A stretch of DNA of 64,000 nt from Ascarosepion bandense (lineage: Eukaryota; Mollusca; Cephalopoda; Sepiida; Sepiidae): the NCBI GenBank assembly GCA_037127315.1, contig JBBBDQ010001270.1:3121001-3185000 (forward strand), given 5' to 3'. Made by a program: the position numbers and the translations under genes. The notes beneath the pieces are model-generated. The model did not search any database. It was not told the DNA's origin and saw nothing but the letters and a program-made list of their open reading frames with translations. Positions 36,727-47,900 of the stretch are shown piece after piece. How positions within the stretch are numbered: position 1 is the stretch's first letter; each line of letters starts with the position of its first letter.

Positions 36727-38661
36727 ATGGCCTCCGATAGGCCAGATGTGATCGTTCCTCCCACCACGGCCTCGGTGGGAGGAAAGGAGGGTGACTGGCA
36801 ATTGCCGCCACGGGAGTCACCCTCCATACCAGCATCAGCAGCTTTACAAGGACCAGCAACGGGAACCGGACCATTACCGGTACCGACAGCAGCAGCTCCT
36901 GGTTCCCCGAAACCTTCAACCTCGGGGTGGAAGAAAGGAAAGGTCCTGGAGAAAAAAGGAGAAGAATATTATGACAAATTGAAGGAAAAATATGAGAAAT
37001 ACATCAAGGGCACGGAATTGGTGTCGGTGCCGGATGAACTGGCGGACATTGAGGCGCGTATTATAACGCTAATTACTAAGGATCCCAAGTCCAAGAAGGT
37101 CGTTGGAGTTAGCCGAGAAAACGTGGAGGAGGCCATCAAGGTGCTCAACATTAGAGCAAAAGCCGTGGCCAGGAGGAGTAACGCGTCTTGGGATGTCTTG
37201 CTTGGAACGGCCGAGGAGGCCAAACAGCTTGCCGGAGTCACCCTGGAGACTGACAAAATGATCCTGTTAACGGAGTACATGGGGACACGCAAGCTGAAGA
37301 TAACCTTGCATGGTGTCCCCATGGATATCACTGAAGACCATGTGGGTGCATTCTTCGCAAAGTATGGAAGGGTGGCCGAGGTCTCCTCGGCAAGATCAAA
37401 AGCCGGATACCTGACGGGGGACATGTCCCTGCAGGTCACACTGTCAAAAAAGGCGGTGGAAGATATCCCCAACGTGTTAACGTGTCGAAAGAGGGTCATA
37501 TTTGTGATCGTTGAGGGCCGGAAGCCTTGCTGTTGGGTGTGCGGGGCGGCGGACCACGTGGCCAAGACGTGCACGAATAAGAAGCCGGCCCCCGGCACCC
37601 AGGCATCCAAGCAGCAGGCGGAAAAGGAAAAGCCGGCACCTCCATCTTCAGTACCTTCAGCACCTTCACCTGCACCAGTAGCGAATAAGGAGGGCGAGTG
37701 GCAGGTGGTGGCAAGGAAAAAGGCAAAAACGCCTTCACCAGGGAAGGCGCCATCACCTGTCAAGGCGCCCGCCAAAACTCCCGCCAAAGCTCCGCCAAAA
37801 GTCAAGGAGCCGACGGTGGAAGTTTCGCCCTCCCCAAAGGAGAAACGAAATAAATCTCCTTCTAAACCAGAGAAGATGGACACCGAGCGGTCAGGCTCCC
37901 TAAAGCGCGGAAGGGAGTTCGTGGAGGAGGAGCAGCACGAGACGACGAAGAGTCGCAGAAGGAGCCGGAGCAGGGAGAGAAGCAGAGAGAGGAAGTCAAC
38001 TAAGTGTGTTTCGCTGCCGGTTTCTCCGGCCAGGACTTCATACGCGGAAAAAGCGAGAAGCCTTCCCTCTTCCCCGCGAAAAGCTTCCCAGTCCCCGACC
38101 TTCAAGTTGACCCCCTTGAGGCCGCGTTCACCAACTCCCACCCCTTCCCCTTCTCCTGTACCCACTCCCGCTCGGGACAAAAAGAAAAAGGGCCTTCCCC
38201 AGGGGGATGAGCTTCTGAAAGTGAACCCGGACATTGCGGCGGGATGGTCTTCTCAAAGGCGCAAATTATTAAAGCCTTTGTTGAGGCTGGAGAAGGTCAA
38301 CGGTATGTCAACAGAAAATCCGAGAAACTTTCCCCAGGCCCCAGGTGTCATTACCCTAATAAGGAATACTGGTGGCAACCTGAGGGTCTGGGACCACATT
38401 TCAATGGCAAAAAAACATTTTTCCAATATTTGTATGGTCAAGGAGAACACTCCGGACCTAAAAAAAATGAGCAAAAATTGTGCGGGGCGGTTCCCAGTTT
38501 TGCTCCACCCCAGTTTATATAGGGTGGTAAAACTAAACTACCCTACGGACGTCGGCGGAATTGTCCTAGACGGACGGATTACGTCCGATGTAGGAACAGG
38601 GTCCCTAGGACAGTCCGTCGGGGTCCCCTCTGCCCGAGATTTCTACCCCGTATGCGACTAG
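36727..38661 (+). CDS. ORF1 RNA-binding protein, type A (unit 6), intact
   Basis: 644 aa, the same protein as in units 1-3 with at most silent changes (for example ACGGGG for ACAGGG near 37416). It shows that type A reappears after the type B unit, so ORF1 types are interleaved in the array rather than in blocks. Confidence 0.93.
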   Translation: MASDRPDVIVPPTTASVGGKEGDWQLPPRESPSIPASAALQGPATGTGPLPVPTAAAPGSPKPSTSGWKKGKVLEKKGEEYYDKLKEKYEKYIKGTELVSVPDELADIEARIITLITKDPKSKKVVGVSRENVEEAIKVLNIRAKAVARRSNASWDVLLGTAEEAKQLAGVTLETDKMILLTEYMGTRKLKITLHGVPMDITEDHVGAFFAKYGRVAEVSSARSKAGYLTGDMSLQVTLSKKAVEDIPNVLTCRKRVIFVIVEGRKPCCWVCGAADHVAKTCTNKKPAPGTQASKQQAEKEKPAPPSSVPSAPSPAPVANKEGEWQVVARKKAKTPSPGKAPSPVKAPAKTPAKAPPKVKEPTVEVSPSPKEKRNKSPSKPEKMDTERSGSLKRGREFVEEEQHETTKSRRRSRSRERSRERKSTKCVSLPVSPARTSYAEKARSLPSSPRKASQSPTFKLTPLRPRSPTPTPSPSPVPTPARDKKKKGLPQGDELLKVNPDIAAGWSSQRRKLLKPLLRLEKVNGMSTENPRNFPQAPGVITLIRNTGGNLRVWDHISMAKKHFSNICMVKENTPDLKKMSKNCAGRFPVLLHPSLYRVVKLNYPTDVGGIVLDGRITSDVGTGSLGQSVGVPSARDFYPVCD

Positions 38662-38707
38662 TGCCTTTGTTGCATGTTCTTTGTTTTTTCTTTTTCAGAA
38701 CTAAAAG

Positions 38708-41700
38708 ATGTCTATTAAGATAGCCAGCTTGAATGCGAAGGGCCTGAGGGATCGGGGTAAGGCGGCTCGCCTGCTTCGTGACCTCTTGTCCTTCGGCGTG
38801 GATGTGGCCGCGATCCAAGAGACTCACTTTGTTTGCGAAGTCGACTCTTGTGTGCTGTCTAACGACTTTGTCGTCTATTCAGCATATGGGAGCCGGCAAG
38901 CCAGAGGTGTTTCTTTGCTGGTCAAGCGTACCCTGGACGCGAAGGTTGACCTTGTCCATGTCGGTGCCGAGGGCCGGCTGATCGTGGCCGATATTGCAGT
39001 GAAAAGCAAATTGTTCCGGCTGATTGTGGTTTATGCGCCCAATAAGCAAGGTGAGCGTGTCTCTTTCTTTCGGCTGTTGGAGCCCTTTATGGTGCATTCA
39101 ACACGGCTAATCTTAGTTGGGGACTGGAATGCCATCCTAACCCCCAAATGGGATAGAGGGAGGGGCGCTAGCGGGAGGAATGATGATCGTAGCCTGGTTG
39201 ATCTGATCGACGAATTTGGTCTCGTCGATAGATACCGGGTCGATCATCCGGATGGGAGTATGTGGACGTGGGCGCTTAATTGGCCTTCTACCCGGGTATC
39301 TGCGTACCTGGATAGGATGTTAGTGAGAGTGGCCGACATAGACTTCTTAGAATGTCCAACGTTCCACTGGCTAGGCTACACGGACCACAAACTCGTTTGT
39401 GCCCGTGTGGTGTTAGACTTTAGGCCTAGGTTGGCTGGTTATTGGAAGTTCAATCAGTCCTTACTGGACAGGCGGGACTTTCGTGACCAGCTGACAAAAC
39501 TAGTTCAGCGGGCGTTAATTGGGCGAGTCATTGGGAATAAGTGGTGGGTTAACCTTAAGGACTCCATTAGGTCTTTTGCCACCAAATATAGCCAGCGGCT
39601 CAAACTAGATAAGGCTGCGGAGGCAAAGACACTTAGTGCTAATTTCGCCCGGGCGGAGGCTGGTGGGGATCCCCTAGAGATAGCCTTAGCCAGGGAGGCC
39701 CTGAGGCGCACGACTAGCGAGCGCTATATGGGTCAGGTAATTAGAGCTAAGTTAAGCAAGATGTCTTCCGAAGCTGTGAACATGGGCGCAGAACTGCGCA
39801 AGGAAGAAATTCGTCGGGCCGGCGATCGGTACATTCGAGAGGTGCGCGACCCGGAGGGACATCTCCTTAGGTCCACCGACGACATGTGCGAGGCGTTCCG
39901 GCAGCATTTCGAACACCGGTTTACCAAGGAGCCTGGTCTCCGTGACGAGGAGTTTCGCAGCTATTTGGCTGACTTTCCCCGGCTTTTGCCGGCTGAAGCG
40001 GCTAGCTGCGAAGGGGAGATTACGGAGGACGAAGTCTACGCGGCTTTGAAGAAGACCGGCAGTGGCAAGTCGCCAGGTTTGGATGGTTTGCCCTATGAAT
40101 TGTACTTGAGGATGTCGCACCTTTTTGTCCCGCTCTTGACTGTCGTGTTCAACCACTGGTTTCGGCAGGGGTCCATCCCCGGTCGGATCACCAGGGGCGT
40201 GATCACGCTGTTGGGAAAAGGCAAGAAGGTTGGGCGGGGATTAGATGATTACAGGCCCATAACTCTGCTAAACACAGAGTTAAAGATTTTGGCCAAGATC
40301 CTGACGAATCGCTTGCAGCTAGTTGCCGAGTCTCTGTTGGAACCGGATCAGACTTGTTCTGTGAAGGGACGAACAATTCAGAGCAACCTGCACTTGATTC
40401 GCACGATCGTAGAGGGTGTAGAAGACGACGAAGAGGCCGCGCTGATCAATTTGGATCAGTCCAAGGCATTTGATAGGATTGACCATGGCTACCTGGCTGC
40501 TGTCCTGCAGGCCGCCGGATTCAAACCCGACTTCAGCCGCTGGATTAGCCTTCTGTATCGCTCCCCCAAGGCTGTGGTACAGGTGAACGGGAAGCTGTCG
40601 AGCGCTTTCGCGCTGTCTAGGTCGGTCCGACAGGGTTGTCCACTGTCGCCTCTCCTTTACGTCCTGGCGTTGGAGCCTCTCCTTCGCCGGCTAAGGGACG
40701 AGACGTGCAGTCCGGTCCTGCGTGGAATTGCTGTCCCTGGTGGAGCTCGAGCCAGGGTTTCCGCGTACGCCGATGACGTAACGACCTTTGTGTCCTCCCG
40801 CAGGGACATAAGGGCGGTACAGAAGGCGCTTGAACGGTACGAACAGGTAACAGGGGCCAGAATTAACCGCGACAAGTCGTCCGGCTTGCGGTTAGGTGCC
40901 TGGAAGGGTGTTTCCCTCCCGGGGCCCTTCGACTGGACGGACGGGCCGGTCAAGCTCCTCGGAGTTTGGTTCGGTCCGGACTTACAGTTGGAGAAAAACT
41001 GGTCAGAAGTACAGGCAAAGGTCGGCGCGTCGGTCGAGATTTGGCGTCGACGGAGTCTCTCCGTGAAGGGTCTGGCGGAGGTGTGTAATACATACCTCTT
41101 TCCCAGAATGCTTTACCGGCTGTCTGTACTTCCCCTTTGTGACGATCATGAGAAGGCGCTCGAGCGTTTGCTATTCTCCTGTCTTTGGAGAGGACGCAAA
41201 CACATGGTCGACAAAGGAGTCTGTTGCCTCCGTCCGTGTCAAGGGGGTCTGGGGATGCCACACTTGAGGAGCCACGTGCTCGCTTCGAGGTTGGCATTCC
41301 TCAGGCGCGCGTTGGAGGAAGATCGGTTGCTTGCGGGGGTAGTGAGGGACATGTTCCCTAGCCTCACTATCACTCCCCCGCTCCTAAGGACTAGCAATAG
41401 GCCTTGGGGGCGGCCGAAATTCCTGCTCGAATGTCTGACGGCCCTTCGGGCCATTCCATGGTCCAGTGACCTTTCACGGCCTAGGAGAATCTTCTATCGG
41501 GGATTAGTGGAGGGCGCCGTGAAGGATGAACTGTGGAGTAAGCTCGGCATGTCGAGAGAGGAGTATCGCTCTCATTGGTCTTGGGCGCCAGGTGCGGATT
41601 GGCTCAACAACTCTGAGTTTTCTCTGACCTGGCGATTGGCTCGGAATGGTTTGTCTCTCAACGACAAGCGTTTCGCAATGGGCCTGGCGGATTTGCCAGA

Positions 41701-42127
41701 TTGTGAACGTTGCGTCCTTGGAATTAAGGAGACGTCTGCGCACGCCTTCTTCCATTGTTCGCGCGTTCGCCCGTTGTGGGCGCGTGTTGGCGAGTTGACT
41801 GCTCGTATCGCGCCGCGGGAGCTTGTGCTCATTGATCGCGCATACGCTGTGGACAATGTGTCGCCCCCGTACTCTGGAGTGAAGCGGATGGTGTTTCTGT
41901 CGCTACTGGCCACGGCTAGAATGGTGATTTGGATGACGCGTCTGGAGGAAGTCTTGCGGGGCGGTCGTCTTTCGGATCAGGATCTAATCCGATATTTTGA
42001 GCACCAGCTCAAAATTAAGATTAGAACTGAACGAAAACGGCTGCACCCGACAGAGTTCAGCGAAAGGTGGGTATATGCGGCGAGCCTGGTTCGCGTGACC
42101 GGGGCTAGCCTTGATTTTCTCTTTTAG
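38708..42127 (+). CDS. ORF2 endonuclease-reverse transcriptase, intact (unit 6)
   Basis: 1139 aa with all catalytic residues present, M801 and Y1096. Silent changes around 39841-39875 (GGGACATCTCCTTAGG) are shared with unit 8 only, a sign of exchange between units 6 and 8. Confidence 0.95.
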   Translation: MSIKIASLNAKGLRDRGKAARLLRDLLSFGVDVAAIQETHFVCEVDSCVLSNDFVVYSAYGSRQARGVSLLVKRTLDAKVDLVHVGAEGRLIVADIAVKSKLFRLIVVYAPNKQGERVSFFRLLEPFMVHSTRLILVGDWNAILTPKWDRGRGASGRNDDRSLVDLIDEFGLVDRYRVDHPDGSMWTWALNWPSTRVSAYLDRMLVRVADIDFLECPTFHWLGYTDHKLVCARVVLDFRPRLAGYWKFNQSLLDRRDFRDQLTKLVQRALIGRVIGNKWWVNLKDSIRSFATKYSQRLKLDKAAEAKTLSANFARAEAGGDPLEIALAREALRRTTSERYMGQVIRAKLSKMSSEAVNMGAELRKEEIRRAGDRYIREVRDPEGHLLRSTDDMCEAFRQHFEHRFTKEPGLRDEEFRSYLADFPRLLPAEAASCEGEITEDEVYAALKKTGSGKSPGLDGLPYELYLRMSHLFVPLLTVVFNHWFRQGSIPGRITRGVITLLGKGKKVGRGLDDYRPITLLNTELKILAKILTNRLQLVAESLLEPDQTCSVKGRTIQSNLHLIRTIVEGVEDDEEAALINLDQSKAFDRIDHGYLAAVLQAAGFKPDFSRWISLLYRSPKAVVQVNGKLSSAFALSRSVRQGCPLSPLLYVLALEPLLRRLRDETCSPVLRGIAVPGGARARVSAYADDVTTFVSSRRDIRAVQKALERYEQVTGARINRDKSSGLRLGAWKGVSLPGPFDWTDGPVKLLGVWFGPDLQLEKNWSEVQAKVGASVEIWRRRSLSVKGLAEVCNTYLFPRMLYRLSVLPLCDDHEKALERLLFSCLWRGRKHMVDKGVCCLRPCQGGLGMPHLRSHVLASRLAFLRRALEEDRLLAGVVRDMFPSLTITPPLLRTSNRPWGRPKFLLECLTALRAIPWSSDLSRPRRIFYRGLVEGAVKDELWSKLGMSREEYRSHWSWAPGADWLNNSEFSLTWRLARNGLSLNDKRFAMGLADLPDCERCVLGIKETSAHAFFHCSRVRPLWARVGELTARIAPRELVLIDRAYAVDNVSPPYSGVKRMVFLSLLATARMVIWMTRLEEVLRGGRLSDQDLIRYFEHQLKIKIRTERKRLHPTEFSERWVYAASLVRVTGASLDFLF

Positions 42128-43077
42128 ATCTGCTAGTTGCATCGGGGTGGATTCCTTTGGAACCCCTCCCGTGGTTAAGGTAGAAGTTCTTTTTGTGCCT
42201 AGTTAATGTGAGTGGATGTGTTTGTCCTGGCCTGTTCCCGGCTCCATTGCTTTTGTTATGATCCAGTTCGAGATTCCCATTGTCCAAGTATTATTTTGTC
42301 CCGTTTTCACTCTCGGCTGGGTCAGCCTTATACATTCTCCAGTCCAATTTATTTTTGCCCCCTGCTTATCCATTCCCCTTAGAAAGAGAGCTGCTTGATT
42401 TTGTCTTTTAAGGCAGAATACAGTGGCCTCTTTAATTATGTGGGTGTGTTTGGGTCTTACTAACCCATGTATATATATTCATTTGAAATTGTTTTTTGTT
42501 TTGGGGTTTTTTGTTTCTTCATTCCCCCTCCCCATCATGTCATTTCATGAATAAAGTTTTAAATTTATTTTTGTACACTATTGTAAATATTGTAAATACA
42601 CAAATTTTTATGTACATTTGGGGTGTTTTTAGGTCCCTGGTATGATTTTGCGGTATTTTGGTGCTTGATAGGTATGAGTGTTGATGGACAAATTTTTATG
42701 GTGACTGAGAAAATTGTAACGTATGTATGGGTCGTGAATCTGATTAGCTAGGTATAAGATAGTTACGGAAGACCAACCCAAGTTTTTGTTCCCCCTCCCA
42801 TTTGTTGGCCTTGTGCCAGAATTCATGTATTTATGCTGAATAAATAATGACCAGCCCTTCCCCACGGACCAACCCTCCCCCACCCGGCTTTTTGTTGTGT
42901 GGTTTAGGGTAAAAGAACAAAGGATAACACTTGTTCCTTCGTGATATTTGTTAGTCCTCTGTATCTTGGATTTACTGCTTTCCAGCCCGAGTTTATAGCT
43001 CGGGCCAGCGTAAAAGTAGCGTCTAACAACGCGAAACACCGGGAAGCAGTGATCCGGTGTTCGGCCACTTTGTGGCA
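42128..43077 (+). other. 3' UTR of unit 6, double junction motif, type C 5' UTR
   Basis: After the tail (ending 42847) the junction motif appears twice, at 42849-42865 and 42867-42883. The type C leader follows; it shares little with type A before its hairpins. The hairpins are CCCGAG/CTCGGG (42986-43004), GCGT/ACGC (43019-43032), ACACCGG/CCGGTGT (43036-43060) and GCCAC/GTGGC (43064-43076). The ATG is at 43078. No gene seen. Confidence 0.85.
42849..42883 (+). repeat. Duplicated junction motif (17 bp, 15/17 match)
   Basis: GACCAGCCCTTCCCCAC is followed after one base by GACCAACCCTCCCCCAC. Other junctions have one copy only. The first copy equals the start of a type B or A leader and the second the start of a type C leader. 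This is what insertion of a type C element about 18 bases into an older unit's 5' end would leave. The same doublet is at 49133-49167. Confidence 0.7.
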
Positions 43078-44946
43078 ATGGCCACAGATGGGCCGATGGA
43101 AAGCGTTCCTCCCACCACGGCGTCGGTGGGAGGAAAGGAGGGGGATTGGGCTCTACCGCCTCGGGATAATCCCCCTTCTACAGTACCAGCAGTGATACCA
43201 GCAGCAGCTCCAGCATCCCCCTTACCTTCGACCTCTGGGTGGAAGGGAGGCAAAAAAATGTCGCTAAAAGGGGAGGATTATTACGAGAAGATTGCTAAGG
43301 ACTACGCGGATTACATTAAAGGAACAGAGCTCGTTTCGGTGCCGGATCAGTTGGCTCAAATAGAAGCGAGAGTCATCACTCTGTACACTAAGGACCCGAA
43401 GACAAAGAAGTTGGTCGGCGTTCCTCGGGATACACTCGAGGAGGGGCTACAAGCCCTAAAAATTAGAGCGTTGGCCGTGGCGAGGAGAGGCAGTGCCATG
43501 TGGGACGTCCTGCTTGGCTCCGTACAAGAAGCTAGAAACCTAATTGGTGTGGTCTTGGAGACCAAAACTCTCCTGATCAATACGGAGTACATGGGTACTA
43601 GAAAAGTTAAGGTCACCCTGCATGGCGTCCCCATGGACATTGCCGAGGATCATGTTGGCGCCTTCTTCGTGCAATATGGAAGAGTGGCCGAAGTCTCCTC
43701 GCTGCGGTCCAAGGCCGGTTTTCTCACGGGCGACATGACCCTGCAGGTGACCCTGAATAAGGAGAATATCGCCAAAATTCCCAACATCCTCACTTGCAGG
43801 GGTCGTTCGATTTTTATAATCGTAGAAGGCAGAAAGCCTTGCTGTTGGGTCTGTGGGGCGGCGGAGCATGTCGCAAAGATCTGTCCATCTAAGAATCCCC
43901 CCCCAAAGGCCCAACCAGCCAAGCAGCAGCAGCCAGCTAAGGAAGCAGTAAAGACAGCCTCTCCTACACCAGTACCAGCAGCCAGCAAGGAGGGCGATTG
44001 GCAGGTGGTGGCGAGGAAAAAGGCGAAAACGCCTTCTCCGGCCAAGGGGCCGGCGAAGGTGCCACCGCCTGTCAAATCACCCCCAAAACAAAAGGAGACT
44101 ACCTCAAAAAATACGCCCGCCAAACAGGAGAGGGAAAGGGTTTCCTCCCCCAAAAAGGACGAACCGATGGAGGTAGGGAGAGCGTCGTCTTTGAAGCGCG
44201 GGAGAGAGGAAGAAGAGGAGCAGCAGGACAAGCTAAAAAGCAGAAGAAGGGGCAGGAGCTCCGAAAGAAGCAATCATGGGAACAAGTGTGCATCATTGCC
44301 GGTTTCCCCGGTCAGACACACATATGCTGACAAGGCAAGAAGCCTACCATCTTCCCCGCGCAAAGCTTCCCAGTCCCCAACCTTCAATTTGATCCCCTTG
44401 AAAAAACAGACTTCTGCAACACCCACTCCCTCCCCTTCTCCTATTTCCACTCCCTCACGGGCAAAAAAGAAGAAAGCCCTCCCCCAAGGCGACGCCTTGT
44501 GTAAAGTAGATGAGGACATTGTGGAGGAGTGGTCTTCGCAGAGGCGAAAACTGCTGAAGCCACTCCTCAAACTGACTGCAGTAAAAGGAATGTCCACGGA
44601 AGACCCAACAAACTTTCCCCAGGCCCCAGGAGTCATTACCCTCGTAAGAAATACCGGGGGTAACCTGAGGGTCTGGGACCACATAGAAGATGCCAAGAAG
44701 CACTACCCTAAATTAAGGATGGCAACGATGAACACGCCTGAACTTAAAAAAATGGGCAAAAATTGTGCGGGTCGGTTCCCGGTTATCCTCCACCCCTGCT
44801 TATATAGGGTGGTAAAATTAACATATCCCACCGACGTCGGCGGGATTGTCCTAGACGGACGGATTACGTCCGACATTGGTACAGGGTCCCTAGGACAGTC
44901 CGTCGGGGTCCCCTCTGCCCGAGATTTCTACCCCGTATGCGACTAG
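43078..44946 (+). CDS. ORF1 RNA-binding protein, type C (unit 7), intact
   Basis: 622 aa starting MATDGPMESVPPTTASVGG. I take the ATG right after the last leader hairpin, as in type A; an in-frame GTG at 43057 lies inside the hairpins and is unlikely. The RRM-like domain begins KVTLHGVPMDIAEDHVGAFF. The zinc knuckle is C256, C259, H264, C269 (CWVCGAAEHVAKIC). The linker is shorter than in A or B, followed by an SR-like cluster and the C-terminal domain ending DFYPVCD. The last 65 or so bases are like type A, which puts a recombination point near 44880. Confidence 0.92.
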   Translation: MATDGPMESVPPTTASVGGKEGDWALPPRDNPPSTVPAVIPAAAPASPLPSTSGWKGGKKMSLKGEDYYEKIAKDYADYIKGTELVSVPDQLAQIEARVITLYTKDPKTKKLVGVPRDTLEEGLQALKIRALAVARRGSAMWDVLLGSVQEARNLIGVVLETKTLLINTEYMGTRKVKVTLHGVPMDIAEDHVGAFFVQYGRVAEVSSLRSKAGFLTGDMTLQVTLNKENIAKIPNILTCRGRSIFIIVEGRKPCCWVCGAAEHVAKICPSKNPPPKAQPAKQQQPAKEAVKTASPTPVPAASKEGDWQVVARKKAKTPSPAKGPAKVPPPVKSPPKQKETTSKNTPAKQERERVSSPKKDEPMEVGRASSLKRGREEEEEQQDKLKSRRRGRSSERSNHGNKCASLPVSPVRHTYADKARSLPSSPRKASQSPTFNLIPLKKQTSATPTPSPSPISTPSRAKKKKALPQGDALCKVDEDIVEEWSSQRRKLLKPLLKLTAVKGMSTEDPTNFPQAPGVITLVRNTGGNLRVWDHIEDAKKHYPKLRMATMNTPELKKMGKNCAGRFPVILHPCLYRVVKLTYPTDVGGIVLDGRITSDIGTGSLGQSVGVPSARDFYPVCD

Positions 44947-44991
44947 TGCCTTTGTTGCATGTTCTTTGTTTTTCTTTTTCAGAACTAAAAG

Positions 44992-47900
44992 ATGTCTATT
45001 AAGATAGCCAGCTTGAATGCGAAGGGCCTGAGGGATCGGGGTAAGGCGGCTCGCCTGCTTCGTGACCTCTTGTCCTTCGGCGTGGATGTGGCCGCGATCC
45101 AAGAGACTCACTTTGTTTGCGAAGTCGACTCGTGTGTGCTGTCTAACGACTTTGTCGTCTATTCAGCATATGGGAGCCGGCAAGCCAGAGGTGTTTCTTT
45201 GCTGGTCAAGCGTACCCTGGACGCGAAGGTTGACCTTGTCCATGTCGGTGCCGAGGGCCGGCTGATCGTGGCCGATATTGCAGTGAAAAGCAAATTGTTC
45301 CGGCTGATTGCGGTTTATGCGCCCAATAAGCAAGGTGAGCGTGTCTCTTTCTTTCGGCTGTTGGAGCCCTTTATGGTGCATTCAACACGGCTAATCTTAG
45401 TTGGGGACTGGAATGCCATCCTAACCCCCAAATGGGATAGAGGGAGGGGCGCTAGCGGGAGGAATGATGATCGTAGCCTGGTTGATCTGATCGACGAATT
45501 TGGTCTCGTCGATAGATACCGGGTCGATCATCCGGATGGGAGTATGTGGACGTGGGCGCTTAATTGGCCTTCTACCCGGGTATCTGCGTACCTGGATAGG
45601 ATGTTAGTGAGAGTGGCCGACATAGACTTCTTAGAATGTCCAACGTTCCACTGGCTAGGCTACACGGACCACAAACTCGTTTGTGCCCGTGTGGTGTTAG
45701 ACTTTAGGCCTAGGTTGGCTGGTTATTGGAAGTTCAATCAGTCCTTACTGGACAGGCGGGACTTTCGTGACCAGCTGACAAAACTAGTTCAGCGGGCGTT
45801 AATTGGGCGAGTCATTGGGAATAAGTGGTGGGTTAACCTTAAGGACTCCATTAGGTCTTTCGCCACCAAATATAGCCAGCGGCTCAAACTAGATAAGGCT
45901 GCGGAGGCAAAGACACTTAGTGCTAATTTCGCCCGGGCGGAGGCTGGTGGGGATCCCCTAGAGATAGCCTTAGCCAGGGAGGCCCTGAGGCGCACGACTA
46001 GCGAGCGCTATATGGGCCAGGTAATTAGAGCTAAGTTAAGCAAGATGTCTTCCGAAGCTGTGAACATGGGCGCAGAACTGCGCAAGGAAGAAATTCGTCG
46101 GGCCGGCGATCGGTACATTCGAGAAGTGCGCGACCCGGAGGGGCATCTCCTTCGGTCCACCGACGACATGTGCGAGGCGTTCCGGCAGCATTTCGAACAC
46201 CGGTTTACCAAGGAGCCTGGTCTCCGTGACGAGGAGTTTCGCAGCTATTTGGCTGACTTTCCCCGGCTTTTGCCGGCTGAAGCGGCTAGCTGCGAAGGGG
46301 AGATTACGGAGGACGAAGTCTACGCGGCTTTGAAGAAGACCGGCAGTGGCAAGTCGCCAGGTTTGGATGGTTTGCCCTATGAATTGTACTTGAGGATGTC
46401 GCACCTTTTTGTCCCGCTCTTGACTGTCGTGTTCAACCACTGGTTTCGGCAGGGGTCCATCCCCGGTCGGATCACCAGGGGCGTGATCACGCTGTTGGGA
46501 AAAGGCAAGAAGGTTGGGCGGGGATTAGATGATTACAGGCCCATAACTCTGCTAAACACAGAGTTAAAGATTTTGGCCAAGATCCTGACGAATCGCTTGC
46601 AGCTAGTTGCCGAGTCTCTGTTGGAACCGGATCAGACTTGTTCTGTGAAGGGACGAACAATTCAGAGCAACCTGCACTTGATTCGCACGATCGTAGAGGG
46701 TGTAGAAGACGACGAAGAGGCCGCGCTGATCAATTTGGATCAGTCCAAGGCATTTGATAGGATTGACCATGGCTACCTGGCTGCTGTCCTGCAGGCCGCC
46801 GGATTCAAACCCGACTTCAGCCGCTGGATTAGCCTTCTGTATCGCTCCCCCAAGGCTGTGGTACAGGTGAACGGGAAGCTGTCGAGCGCTTTCGCGCTGT
46901 CTAGGTCGGTCCGACAGGGTTGTCCACTGTCGCCTCTCCTTTACGTCCTGGCGTTGGAGCCTCTCCTTCGCCGGCTAAGGGACGAGACGTGCAGTCCGGT
47001 CCTGCGTGGAATTGCTGTCCCTGGTGGAGCTCGAGCCAGGGTTTCCGCGTACGCCGATGACGTAACGACCTTTGTGTCCTCCCGCAGGGACATAAGGGCG
47101 GTACAGAAGGCGCTTGAACGGTACGAACAGGTAACAGGGGCCAGAATTAACCGCGACAAGTCGTCCGGCTTGCGGTTAGGTGCCTGGAAGGGTGTTTCCC
47201 TCCCGGGGCCCTTCGACTGGACGGACGGGCCGGTCAAGCTCCTCGGAGTTTGGTTCGGTCCGGACTTACAGTTGGAGAAAAACTGGTCAGAAGTACAGGC
47301 AAAGGTCGGCGCGTCGGTCGAGATTTGGCGTCGACGGAGTCTCTCCGTGAAGGGTCTGGCGGAGGTGTGTAATACATACCTCTTTCCCAGAATGCTTTAC
47401 CGGCTGTCTGTACTTCCCCTTTGTGACGATCATGAGAAGGCGCTCGAGCGTTTGCTATTCTCCTGTCTTTGGAGAGGACGCAAACACATGGTCGACAAAG
47501 GAGTCTGTTGCCTCCGTCCGTGTCAAGGGGGTCTGGGGATGCCACACTTGAGGAGCCACGTGCTCGCTTCGAGGTTGGCATTCCTCAGGCGCGCGTTGGA
47601 GGAAGATCGGTTGCTTGCGGGGGTAGTGAGGGACATGTTCCCTAGCCTCACTATCACTCCCCCGCTCCTAAGGACTAGCAATAGGCCTTGGGGGCGGCCG
47701 AAATTCCTGCTCGAATGTCTGACGGCCCTTCGGGCCATTCCATGGTCCAGTGACCTTTCACGGCCTAGGAGAATCTTCTATCGGGGATTAGTGGAGGGCG
47801 CCGTGAAGGATGAACTGTGGAGTAAGCTCGGCATGTCGAGAGAGGAGTATCGCTCTCATTGGTCTTGGGCGCCAGGTGCGGATTGGCTCAACAACTCTGA

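Larger units (their letters stand above)
36507..42847 (+). mobile_element. LINE unit 6, type A, both ORFs open
   Basis: This 6,341-bp unit lies between a type B and a type C unit but has a type A ORF1 like units 1-3. It is intact. Its ORF2 has local variants (GTCTTTTGCC and TATGGGTCAGG) that reappear under the A-to-G changes of unit 4. Confidence 0.93.

Noticed and set aside
43008..43062. Resemblance of the leader (stem, GAAAC, stem) to a hammerhead ribozyme core
   Set aside because: The stem II-GAAA-stem III part fits, but the obligatory CUGANGA is absent; the sequence there is GTAAA(A)GTA in all types. No HDV-like nested pairing with the unit 5' end could be found by eye either.
42990..43066. 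tRNA-like A-box and B-box in the leader
   Set aside because: TAGCTCGGGCC and GTGTTCGGCC only loosely match, type A lacks the second one, and no cloverleaf forms. It is not a tRNA or a convincing pol III promoter.
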